Shown here: piece by piece, positions 26,998 to 34,642 of the stretch
How positions within the stretch are numbered: position 1 is the stretch's first letter
Layout: every line of letters begins with the position of its first letter
Assembly: GCA_023454175.1 (NCBI GenBank)
Contig: JAEXRW010000003.1
Location: 1-64,000, forward strand
Direction: 5' to 3'
Length of the DNA stretch: 64,000 nucleotides
From: Bacillota bacterium
Lineage (GTDB): Bacteria > Bacillota > Clostridia > Christensenellales > JAEXRW01
The notes under the pieces: model-generated
The model's input: the letters and a program-made list of their open reading frames with translations, nothing else
The model's database searches: none
Told to the model about the DNA's origin: nothing
Position numbers and translations under genes: made by a program

Positions 26998-27037
26998 GCA
27001 GGCTGCCGCACGCAAAGATGTGGCGGCCTGCTTTTTT
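26998..27037 (+). terminator. Terminator after the ferritin-like gene
   Basis: A GC-rich imperfect hairpin from GCAGGC to GCCTGC is followed by six T residues, 24 bases after the stop. Confidence 0.75.
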
Positions 27038-27048
27038 ATGAAAATACC

Positions 27049-27076
27049 TTGACAGCTTCGAAAAAGCATTTATAAT
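27049..27076 (+). promoter_or_regulatory. Promoter of the TetR/zinc-ribbon/VOC operon
   Basis: TTGACA (27049-27054) and TATAAT (27071-27076) are separated by 16 bases, directly upstream of the tetR gene. The -10 overlaps the palindromic operator. Confidence 0.8.
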
Positions 27077-27091
27077 GAGTATATACTCATT
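27074..27091. promoter_or_regulatory. Perfect 18-base palindrome, TetR operator
   Basis: AATGAGTAT and its complement form a gapless palindrome on top of the -10 element, the usual place and form for an autoregulating TetR repressor site. Confidence 0.8.
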
Positions 27092-27130
27092 GAGTTGGTG
27101 GTCATTATAAACAAGCGGGAAGAATCGAAA

Positions 27131-27691
27131 ATGCAGACCCGGGCGCTCATCATCCGAAAGACCGGGGAGCTTATACGGCAGAAAGGCGTGGTGGGCCTCT
27201 CCACCGCAGCCATCGCGACGGAATGCGGTATCGCCCACGGCAGCGTCTTTCAGCACTTCGGCGACAGGGACACCCTCGTCAATACCGTGCTGGAGCTGGA
27301 GATCAAGCGTATCGTCACGGATATGGAGAGCGGATTCGTCCCGGATGCTGGGTTGAACGGCCTGCTGGATGGTTACCTGGATGTGCTGTCCCGCGAGCAG
27401 GATTTCCTGGGCGTGGTATACCGCGAGCTTCCCTTCCTGCCTCCCGGCATGCAGGATCATGCGATGGCGCTCGAGGCTGTGTTGCGCAACACATTTTACA
27501 TGGCCGTTGAAGCGAGGCTTGTAGGGGACGCAGGCGGGTTTCACCTTGCGCTCCGTCTGGATGCCTTCTTTGCCGCGGTGAACCGGTATTTGATGCTCAG
27601 GCAGTACTATGCGCCCGGCGGGATCTCCTCCCGGGCGGAGGATATTCGTGTGTTGTTCCATATTTTATTTGAAGGAGTGGATATGTCATGA
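27131..27691 (+). CDS. TetR-family transcriptional regulator
   Basis: The 186-residue protein has an N-terminal TetR helix-turn-helix (GVVGLSTAAIATECGIAHGS, then VFQHFGDRDTL) and a ligand domain. The ATG at 27131 follows GGGAAG and gives the normal spacing to the first helix; an in-frame GTG at 27095 has no ribosome site. It probably represses its own operon through the palindrome at 27074 and overlaps the zinc-ribbon gene by 4 bases. Confidence 0.9.
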   Translation: MQTRALIIRKTGELIRQKGVVGLSTAAIATECGIAHGSVFQHFGDRDTLVNTVLELEIKRIVTDMESGFVPDAGLNGLLDGYLDVLSREQDFLGVVYRELPFLPPGMQDHAMALEAVLRNTFYMAVEARLVGDAGGFHLALRLDAFFAAVNRYLMLRQYYAPGGISSRAEDIRVLFHILFEGVDMS

Positions 27692-27939
27692 CAGAAAAGG
27701 TTTGCGAAAGCTGCGGGATGCCCATGCGGGCAAAGGAGGACTTCGGCGGAGGCGATACCGGAAACCGGTATTGCCGGTTCTGTACCGATGAAACCGGCCG
27801 TCTCCAGGATTTTGAGACGCGCTACGAAGGGACGGTTCATTTTATGATGTCCCGGATGAACCTGGACAGGTCCGCGGCGGAAAAGCTGGCGCGGGAGAAT
27901 ATGGCCAAAATGCCCGCCTGGGAAAGCTATTTTAAATAA
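27688..27939 (+). CDS. Zinc-ribbon protein
   Basis: The 83-residue protein starts with CESCGMPM and a second pair CRFC, a four-Cys zinc ribbon of the small putative zinc-ribbon family (PF12674-like), then a short helical tail. It is coupled to tetR by an ATGA overlap. Function is unknown; it may be an accessory sensor or partner of the VOC protein. Confidence 0.8.
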   Translation: MTEKVCESCGMPMRAKEDFGGGDTGNRYCRFCTDETGRLQDFETRYEGTVHFMMSRMNLDRSAAEKLARENMAKMPAWESYFK

Positions 27940-27953
27940 AGGAGAGGGTTGCA

Positions 27954-28310
27954 GTGAAGGGGTACGATAATTTCCTGCTGCCGGTGGACGATATGGCAAA
28001 GGCCCGGCAGTTTTACCAGGGCGTCCTGGGTCTGGAAGTGAAATTCGATTTTTCGGATATGGGCATGGTGGCTTATCAGGTGGGGGCGGAAGAACCCGCC
28101 ATCATCCTGCAGGATGCGTCCAGGTTCCCGCATGCCAGGCCCTCCATATGGTTCGTCGTTGAGGATGTGAAAGCCGAATATGACCGGCTCCTTTCCAAAG
28201 GCATCGCGTTTCTTTCTCCGCCCTTTGAGATCAAAACCGGCCTTGCCGTGGAGTTCGATGATCCTTTCGGCCACCGCTTTGCCCTCACGGATTATTCGAA
28301 GATGCCCTGA
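27954..28310 (+). CDS. VOC/glyoxalase-superfamily protein
   Basis: The 118-residue protein has the paired beta-alpha-beta-beta-beta units of the vicinal oxygen chelate fold (FLLPVDDMAKARQFYQGVLGLEV; PSIWFVVEDV; FDDPFGHRFALTDY). Members detoxify antibiotics or aldehydes, or simply bind ligands. The start is a GTG at 27954 with AAAGGAG upstream, in operon with the TetR and zinc-ribbon genes, so it is likely an inducible resistance or detoxification protein. Confidence 0.88.
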   Translation: MKGYDNFLLPVDDMAKARQFYQGVLGLEVKFDFSDMGMVAYQVGAEEPAIILQDASRFPHARPSIWFVVEDVKAEYDRLLSKGIAFLSPPFEIKTGLAVEFDDPFGHRFALTDYSKMP

Positions 28311-28544
28311 TTCCGCAATTTACAATGGAGCGATAGTATGGCCGGAAACCCCGGCCATTTTGCTTCCTGTACAAATACCGATACCTGCTGTTCTTCCTGG
28401 CGCTAATCTATTCCGTTATTTACCGTCCTTCCCCGCCCTGCCTTCGTACAAGCCGCCGCCTCGTTTACTTGACAGATTAAACGCATTGATTCTATACTTT
28501 GAAATAGCAGCGCTTACCATTATGTTTTGAAGGATGGATCCCAG

Positions 28545-29600
28545 ATGGTATTGAAAAAGATTCTATGCGTTTTGACGGTCCTTGTGCTCGTCAGCATGCT
28601 TCTGCCCACCACCACGGCCCTGGCGCAGAATAAGCTGAAAAATACCGACCCCACAAAATACTATGTTTTACTGGACCTGAGAAACCAGATCGTGACGGTC
28701 TATGAGAAGGACGCGGAGGGCAAATATACGAAAGTCGTCCGGCGGATGCTCTGCAGCAGCGGGGATACCACGGTGGACCCGCTGGATCCCGAAAGCAAGC
28801 CCAAGCCCACGCCCAAAGGCATTTACAAAATGGGCGGTCGGGAACGTTTCGGGAAATTCGCCGCGTTCGGCGGCACATATGCGCGTTACTGGACGCAGAT
28901 CGTGGGCGGCGTTTTCTTCCACTCCATTCTGTTCAACAAGCGGAATGTCAATACCGCAACCGGAGCCTCCTACCGCAATATCGGGCGCAATGTATCCCAT
29001 GGCTGCGTCCGCCTGTATGTAGAGGATGCCAAATGGCTTTACTACTACTGCCCGCCAGGGACGAAGATCAATGTTTCGGCGACTGAGAAGTCCAATCCCA
29101 CTTTGAAGAGGGCGTTGAAATCCAAGCTTTCCTTCTCAGCGTACAATGCCTTCCAGAAAAAGATATACGATGTTCCCGAGACCCCTAATGACAAAGCCTG
29201 GGTGATCGTGGACAGCGCCCAGGTACGCACAGGCAACGGCGCGACCGACCATGCCCTGTTCCGGCTCAAGGAAGGCACCGAGATCGAGGTCCTGCAGTAT
29301 GCCGATCCCATGAGCAAGATCAAATACAACGGCCGCGAGGGGTATATCCGCAGCGCCTTTATCACGCTTACAAAAGGGACGCTCATGTCCAGGAAAGATG
29401 CGGATATCATGAGGGCGACGGCCTATATGTACCCCGAGCCCGATGCAAAATCCAAATATATCGTGAGGATCCCCTTCGATGCCACCATAAAGGTGCTGGA
29501 AAAGCTGGATAAAGGCTGGACAAAGATCGAATACCTTGGGGATATCGGGTACGTGCAGAGCAGGAACATCGAAAAAGGCTGGGGCCTCATTTTAAACTAG
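28545..29600 (+). CDS. L,D-transpeptidase with two SH3b domains
   Basis: The 351-residue exported protein has a signal peptide (cleavage near residue 27), a YkuD domain at about 39-178 with the catalytic motif SHGCVR (Cys154), and two SH3b-like domains at about 218-275 and 293-341. It would form or edit 3-3 peptidoglycan cross-links or attach to the wall. The ATG at 28545 follows AGGA by 10 bases; a TTG at 28527 is less likely. Confidence 0.92.
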   Translation: MVLKKILCVLTVLVLVSMLLPTTTALAQNKLKNTDPTKYYVLLDLRNQIVTVYEKDAEGKYTKVVRRMLCSSGDTTVDPLDPESKPKPTPKGIYKMGGRERFGKFAAFGGTYARYWTQIVGGVFFHSILFNKRNVNTATGASYRNIGRNVSHGCVRLYVEDAKWLYYYCPPGTKINVSATEKSNPTLKRALKSKLSFSAYNAFQKKIYDVPETPNDKAWVIVDSAQVRTGNGATDHALFRLKEGTEIEVLQYADPMSKIKYNGREGYIRSAFITLTKGTLMSRKDADIMRATAYMYPEPDAKSKYIVRIPFDATIKVLEKLDKGWTKIEYLGDIGYVQSRNIEKGWGLILN

Positions 29601-29627
29601 TACGGAATGGTTTCTGAATAGTGACGT

Positions 29628-29658
29628 AAAGCCCCGGCGTAAAAGCCGGGGCTTTGTT
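29628..29658. terminator. Bidirectional terminator
   Basis: AAAGCCCCGGC and GCCGGGGCTTT form a perfect 11-base stem with a short loop, with T runs on either strand. It serves the transpeptidase and the convergent solute-binding gene. Confidence 0.9.
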
Positions 29659-29678
29659 TCGTATCGGAATGGTTTACT

Positions 29679-30758
29679 TTATTTTGAATATTCCCCGCGC
29701 AGCTCGTCCATCCAGGTTTCGTTGTACTTCCCTGCTTCATCAGCGGTAACCATGTCAGCCAGTGCGGCAGCTGCATCCTTGTCCTTCAGGTTCTTTGCAT
29801 CCGCCACCATGGGCGCCAGTTCCTCCTTCACGGGTGCATGCCCCTTGATCATCGAAAGGGCAATGCGCACGTTGAGTTTTCCTGCGTACGCGCTGTTTGC
29901 GCCCGCTGCCTGGGCAAATATATCCGGGTTGCCCTGCATACGCGTGAGCACCTGCCCGGACAGCCCGATGGTGAATACTTCCATATCCGTCCGTTTCCCT
30001 GCTTCCAACGTATCCAGCGCGGCCAGGGCCAGCGTTTCATCCTCGGCAAAGATCGCGTCGATCGTTCCTGCGGGGTAGCTTTTCAGTTTTCCCTCCAGCC
30101 ACGCCTTGGCGTCCGTTTTGTTTCCTTCGGCCACATAGGTCTCTTTCGGAAATACTTTTCCGGCGCTTTTCAGTGTCTCGTACGCCGTTGCCGCCTGCCC
30201 GCCCTTCGATTCGAATAGTGCGATCAGGCGCACGGGGGTATCGTGCGGCGGGTAGGCCAGCGTTGCTTCCAGCGCCAGTTCCACCTGTTTTCCGGGGTTG
30301 AAATAGGTCTGCGAGAGCGCCGCGGGCGCATCGCCCTTCTGCATCTCGAAAATGCTCACAGAGGTCCCCTTCTGTGCAGCAGATTCGAGGGCGGCGTAGG
30401 ATTCCGCCTTGTTGGGGAGGTATGCGATGATGGCGGCTGCCCCTTCCCCGGCGCTTTTCGCCACGGCATTGTCAAACTCCTTCCCGGCTGCTGCGGTATA
30501 CGCCTGGACGCCCATGGATTCGGCTTCCGCTTTGGCGGCGGCGAAAAAGAGCGCGGATGCGGCCTCGTCCCCGTTGCTGATCACCGCGATTTTGACTTGT
30601 TTTCCAAATACCTTCTCCACCCCGGCCGGCGTGGGCGATGGCTGCTCGGTGGCGGGTGGTGGGGTTGCGCTGGATACTGCCGCCTGCTGCTCCGGCGTGC
30701 AGGCGCACAGCAGTATGATAACGAAAATCAATGTGCAAAGAGCGGTTACTTTTTTCAT
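29679..30758 (-). CDS. Sugar-type solute-binding lipoprotein, orphan
   Basis: The 359-residue protein has a lipoprotein signal (LLCAC), a Pro/Thr-rich linker and a type I periplasmic-binding fold (VKIAVISNGDEAASALFF, DAIFAEDETLALAALD, FTIGLSGQ), like ribose or autoinducer-2 binding proteins. No permease or ATPase genes are adjacent, so it either works with a remote ABC transporter or as a sensor. Confidence 0.85.
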   Translation of the reverse strand: MKKVTALCTLIFVIILLCACTPEQQAAVSSATPPPATEQPSPTPAGVEKVFGKQVKIAVISNGDEAASALFFAAAKAEAESMGVQAYTAAAGKEFDNAVAKSAGEGAAAIIAYLPNKAESYAALESAAQKGTSVSIFEMQKGDAPAALSQTYFNPGKQVELALEATLAYPPHDTPVRLIALFESKGGQAATAYETLKSAGKVFPKETYVAEGNKTDAKAWLEGKLKSYPAGTIDAIFAEDETLALAALDTLEAGKRTDMEVFTIGLSGQVLTRMQGNPDIFAQAAGANSAYAGKLNVRIALSMIKGHAPVKEELAPMVADAKNLKDKDAAAALADMVTADEAGKYNETWMDELRGEYSK

Positions 30759-30887
30759 GTCGTAATATTTCCCTCCATTGAGGCTGCTTGCCGTCGCTTA
30801 TGATGAATCCGCCCGCCCCGTGTATCATTTTGTGGATGCTTATAGGGCGTGCGCGGGTGCAGCGCTTGTGAATGCTTTTCCCTGTAA

Positions 30888-30916
30888 ATGTTAATATCCC
30901 CCGTTTGAAATGTCAA
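30888..30916 (-). promoter_or_regulatory. Predicted promoter of the solute-binding gene
   Basis: On the minus strand TTGACA (30911-30916) is followed after 17 bases by TAACAT (30888-30893), about 130 bases before the start. The -10 is weak. Confidence 0.45.
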
Positions 30917-30986
30917 GCTATCGCTGCCATGGGTTCTCCGGGCAGCGCATGGATGAAGCATCCAACCGGGGGATTCGGCCCTGTAC

Positions 30987-33900
30987 TCACTCGCCCAGCG
31001 CGTTCTGTGCGATGAACTGCAGCAGCCCGTCGAAATGATAGTCCGTGTATTCCTGGTCCAGCAGGTTGCGCGCCTTTTCGCTGTAGCCCAGGTAATCATA
31101 CCCTTTCCCGATCTCGATCGTGGCGGTCTTGAATTTTGGGTTCAGCGGCGTGTAGCGTCCGATGTATCGGTCCAGGTCTTTGAATATAAGCAGCGGCAGT
31201 TCCTTCCCGCCCGTTTTCAGCACCATCCTGCCATATGCATTGCTGAACTGCATTCCGGCAGCGATCGACATGGCGTTGTCCGTCAGGGACCCGCCCGCGC
31301 CGTCCTTCCCGTAGTTCGTGAATTCGGGCTGGTAGACGTATTTGCCTGTCGTCCGGTCCCCGTTGAGGAAATCGCGGATTTTCACTGAAAAGGCCTTGTT
31401 GCCCGCTTCGTTGGCCGCGGTATCCCAGGGTTTCCCGCCGTATACCTGGTGCCCCATCTGGTGGTAGTCGATCAGGTATGTCGCCGTGGGCACATAGGTC
31501 TGCATCCATTTCATCACCGCCTGGACCTCGCGTTCTGATCCCAGGTAAGGTCCCGGGTGATAATACATCCCGGGTTCGTCGTCAAAGTTCTCCTTGATCC
31601 CTTTTGCCACCTGGCCAGCGTTCACCGAGGGGAAATTCCGCCCCAGGTCCACGCCGTTGGCGTTGGATTTCCGCATTTGGCCCGTGGTGCGTACGATCTC
31701 CCTGCCGTCTGGATTTACCACGGGGATGGTGATGAAGGTGACCTTCCCCAGCATCGTACGTATCGATTCGTCTGTTTTCGCCTGCTCGATCAGGTCACCC
31801 AGCTCCTTCAGGATCACGACGCTGCCGGCAAACTCCCTTGCGTGGATCTCCCCGGTCAGAAGGACCGTTTTCTTGCCTGTGCCGGGGTAATCCACCTTCA
31901 GGCTGTATATGTTCCTTTGTTGTACGGTACTGCCTATCTTCCAGAGTTCCACATATTCGTTTTTCGCCAGGTTTTTCATGATGTCTTCCAGGTCTGTATA
32001 GGTGTATGCGTGTTTCAGGTCCATGGGCTGGTATTCGCCAGTTCCTGCAGGCGTCACTTTTATCCAGGCTGCGCTCATTGCCGCCTGGTATACGCTGGCG
32101 CTCATGCCCTTGGTGCTGAGCTTCCCGTAGCTGCTGAGCGCTCTCACGCTGACCGTTACCGTTGCTGTGCTGGCGTGGCCGTTCGTGGTCCGGGCGGTGA
32201 TGATGGCTGTGCCTGAAATATGCGCAGTGACTTTGCCGCCGGCGTCCACCGAGGCCACCTTGGGGTCGCTGCTGCTCCAGGCTACACTCTTGTAATCCGC
32301 ATTGGTCGGGTACACGCTTGCCTTGAGCTTGTAGGAGCCATCTTCGGAGAGGCTGAACGAGCGTTTGGATACCTTTATGCTTGAGGGCAACAGGGGTTTC
32401 ACCTGGATGGCGCAGGTGGCTTTTATACCGCTTCCGTCCAGTGTCTTGCAGGTGATGGTCACTTTCCCCACCTTCCTGCCTGTAACGATGCCGGAACTGG
32501 ATACGGTTGCGATGCTTCTGTCGCTGGAAGACCAGGCTACACGTTTGTTGCTCGTATTGATGGGGCCGATTTTGGCATACAGTTTGACCGTCTTTGTCCG
32601 CATGACTTCCTTGCTGGCGTCCAGCGTCAGTGTCAATGCGGGCTGGTAAACCGATATGGTCCTGCTGTACGCCGTCTTTTTTGTCAGCGTCCTGCCCCTT
32701 TTGTCGATGGCTTTGGAGGTCAATGTTACCGTGATCCTGGTACTTCCTTTGCTGAGAAATGTCACGTTGCCGCTTTGGGTCACTTCGGCTACTTTCTTGT
32801 TGCTGGAAATATAGGCAACGGATGACCGGGTGTAGTTTCTGGGCGGCGTGGGTGCGAGGATGGTTATCGCCGTGCCCGTATCGGCTCTTGAGGGGATCCT
32901 GTTTGCAGCATAGGTGCGTTTGAAATTCGGCTGGCGGATGCTCACCGTCGCGCTTTTGGAGTTGGTGGTATGCGCCTTGTCCCGTGCGATGACCACGTAC
33001 GTTCCCGCCCCCAGGCCCTTGAATTGGCCGGACTCCTGCCATTTTGCCCCGTCAGTGATGGTGTATTCAAACGCGGTGCTGTTCCCGCCCGATGCCGTGG
33101 CGGTGATCGTACCGGTTTTTTCCCCGTAGAGGATGACGTCCGTCTTCTGGCAGCTGATGTTCACCGGGATGATGGGGGTCCATTTAGCATGCAGCGTCAT
33201 TGCGCCTGTGATCTTTTCCGAGTCGAAATCCCAAAGGTTCTGATAGGTGTCCTCCTTGTACCATCCGTCGAAATAGTAGCCGTCCCTCATCGTGCCGGCC
33301 GGTTCGTCTATGGTGGCATCGTAATCTGCCTGGATTTCAGCCGGAGCGCTGCCGTCATGCCTGTCAAATGTGACCGTATAGCGCACGGTTTCCCATTTGG
33401 CATGCAGGATGGTATCTTCCAGTACTGGATCGCCATGTTCTCCAAATTTCCAAAGCTCATCCGGATTTTCTGCATACCACCCTTTGAGTGTATGGCCTTC
33501 CCATCCCGGGTCGTCCGGGGCAGATAGAATGGCTTTAAAATCAGTCGCTATTTCGTCCTTGGGGACGTCGTCACGCATCCAGTCGAATGTGACTTTGAAT
33601 TGATAGGATTGGACCGCATATCCGTTCCAGGATGGTGTCCAACCGGCTGAACCGTTCGGATAGAGTATCTTGAAAACAGACGCCGTTCCTTCGAATAGAC
33701 CTGTACCGGCCGCAGTTGGGGCATCCCCTCCGAATTTGGCTTCCGAAAGCTGTGTGCAGCCCTTGAAGGCATTGTCGCCCGCGGATGTAACATCTCTGGG
33801 TATTGTGACTTTGGTGATATGCGTATTGCCGGAAAAGGCCATGCTTTCGATGGCTGTAACGCCTTTGGGGAGGCTGTAGGTCGCATCCGTCTTCCCTTCA

Positions 33901-34556
33901 GGATACAGGACCAGCGTTTTGCCGTCTTTGCTGTACAATACGCCGCCTGCGCTGCTGTACTTAGAATTGCCTGCAGCGGCTGTGATACTGTGAAGCGAGG
34001 CGCATCCGGCAAATGCTCCCGGGTCTATCGTTGAGATATTTGTAGGGATAGCCATTTGTTCGAGATGCGTGTTGTTTGAAAAAGCCAGGGTATTGAATGT
34101 TGTTACAGTATCCGGAATGCTGATGCTGAATGCCGCATCTGTCTTGCCTGCCGGGTATTGGAGGAGTGTGGTCTTGTCCTTATCGTATAGTACGCCCTGA
34201 TCGCTGGAAAAAGCGGCGTCATCGCCTTCGACGGTGATCTCTGTGAGCGCGCTGCACCCGTTGAATGCGCCGTCGCTGATTTCTTTGATGTTGTCCTGGA
34301 TGGTGACTTTTATGACGGTGCTGTTTGTCCCCAGGCTTTCAATGGCTGAAACGGCTATCCCGCGGATTTCCCTGGGAATGGTGATCTCTGTACCTGTACC
34401 CGCATAGCCAATAATGGTGGTGGATGTGTCCCCGTCCCTGGTTGCATAATCCACGTCGCCCTCGGCGGCATGGGCAGTGAGCGCAAAGGCAGGCAGCAGT
34501 CCGGCTGTAAGCGCCAGCGTGATGAGGAATGCCAGTAACTTTCTCAGATACTTCAT
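30987..34556 (-). CDS. Secreted M14 metallocarboxypeptidase with leucine-rich and Ig-like repeats
   Basis: The 1189-residue protein has a signal peptide (to about 31), BspA-type LRR_5 repeats (55-310), two InlB/Listeria-Bacteroides type repeats ending LHAKW (318-460), a SprB-like repeat (465-540), Ig-like Big_2 domains (545-805), and a C-terminal M14 zinc carboxypeptidase (about 845-1189). Zinc ligands His905 and Glu908 (GEIHAREF) and His1032 (YHQMGH) are present, with Arg973-Asn974 for substrate and catalytic Glu1148. It probably trims peptides, perhaps of wall or host origin, at the cell surface. No anchoring motif is seen. Confidence 0.92.
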   Translation of the reverse strand: MKYLRKLLAFLITLALTAGLLPAFALTAHAAEGDVDYATRDGDTSTTIIGYAGTGTEITIPREIRGIAVSAIESLGTNSTVIKVTIQDNIKEISDGAFNGCSALTEITVEGDDAAFSSDQGVLYDKDKTTLLQYPAGKTDAAFSISIPDTVTTFNTLAFSNNTHLEQMAIPTNISTIDPGAFAGCASLHSITAAAGNSKYSSAGGVLYSKDGKTLVLYPEGKTDATYSLPKGVTAIESMAFSGNTHITKVTIPRDVTSAGDNAFKGCTQLSEAKFGGDAPTAAGTGLFEGTASVFKILYPNGSAGWTPSWNGYAVQSYQFKVTFDWMRDDVPKDEIATDFKAILSAPDDPGWEGHTLKGWYAENPDELWKFGEHGDPVLEDTILHAKWETVRYTVTFDRHDGSAPAEIQADYDATIDEPAGTMRDGYYFDGWYKEDTYQNLWDFDSEKITGAMTLHAKWTPIIPVNISCQKTDVILYGEKTGTITATASGGNSTAFEYTITDGAKWQESGQFKGLGAGTYVVIARDKAHTTNSKSATVSIRQPNFKRTYAANRIPSRADTGTAITILAPTPPRNYTRSSVAYISSNKKVAEVTQSGNVTFLSKGSTRITVTLTSKAIDKRGRTLTKKTAYSRTISVYQPALTLTLDASKEVMRTKTVKLYAKIGPINTSNKRVAWSSSDRSIATVSSSGIVTGRKVGKVTITCKTLDGSGIKATCAIQVKPLLPSSIKVSKRSFSLSEDGSYKLKASVYPTNADYKSVAWSSSDPKVASVDAGGKVTAHISGTAIITARTTNGHASTATVTVSVRALSSYGKLSTKGMSASVYQAAMSAAWIKVTPAGTGEYQPMDLKHAYTYTDLEDIMKNLAKNEYVELWKIGSTVQQRNIYSLKVDYPGTGKKTVLLTGEIHAREFAGSVVILKELGDLIEQAKTDESIRTMLGKVTFITIPVVNPDGREIVRTTGQMRKSNANGVDLGRNFPSVNAGQVAKGIKENFDDEPGMYYHPGPYLGSEREVQAVMKWMQTYVPTATYLIDYHQMGHQVYGGKPWDTAANEAGNKAFSVKIRDFLNGDRTTGKYVYQPEFTNYGKDGAGGSLTDNAMSIAAGMQFSNAYGRMVLKTGGKELPLLIFKDLDRYIGRYTPLNPKFKTATIEIGKGYDYLGYSEKARNLLDQEYTDYHFDGLLQFIAQNALGE

Positions 34557-34642
34557 GAGATACCCCTTAAACGATTGTTATATCTATACAATATCTAATC
34601 AATGCAACGGATTTTATGCCGGGTTCCCCGCCGGAATTTTAG

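Noticed and set aside
31795..33042. Second minus-strand frame of 415 codons
   Set aside because: It is an alternative frame inside the M14 protein gene with low-complexity Gln/Arg/His content.
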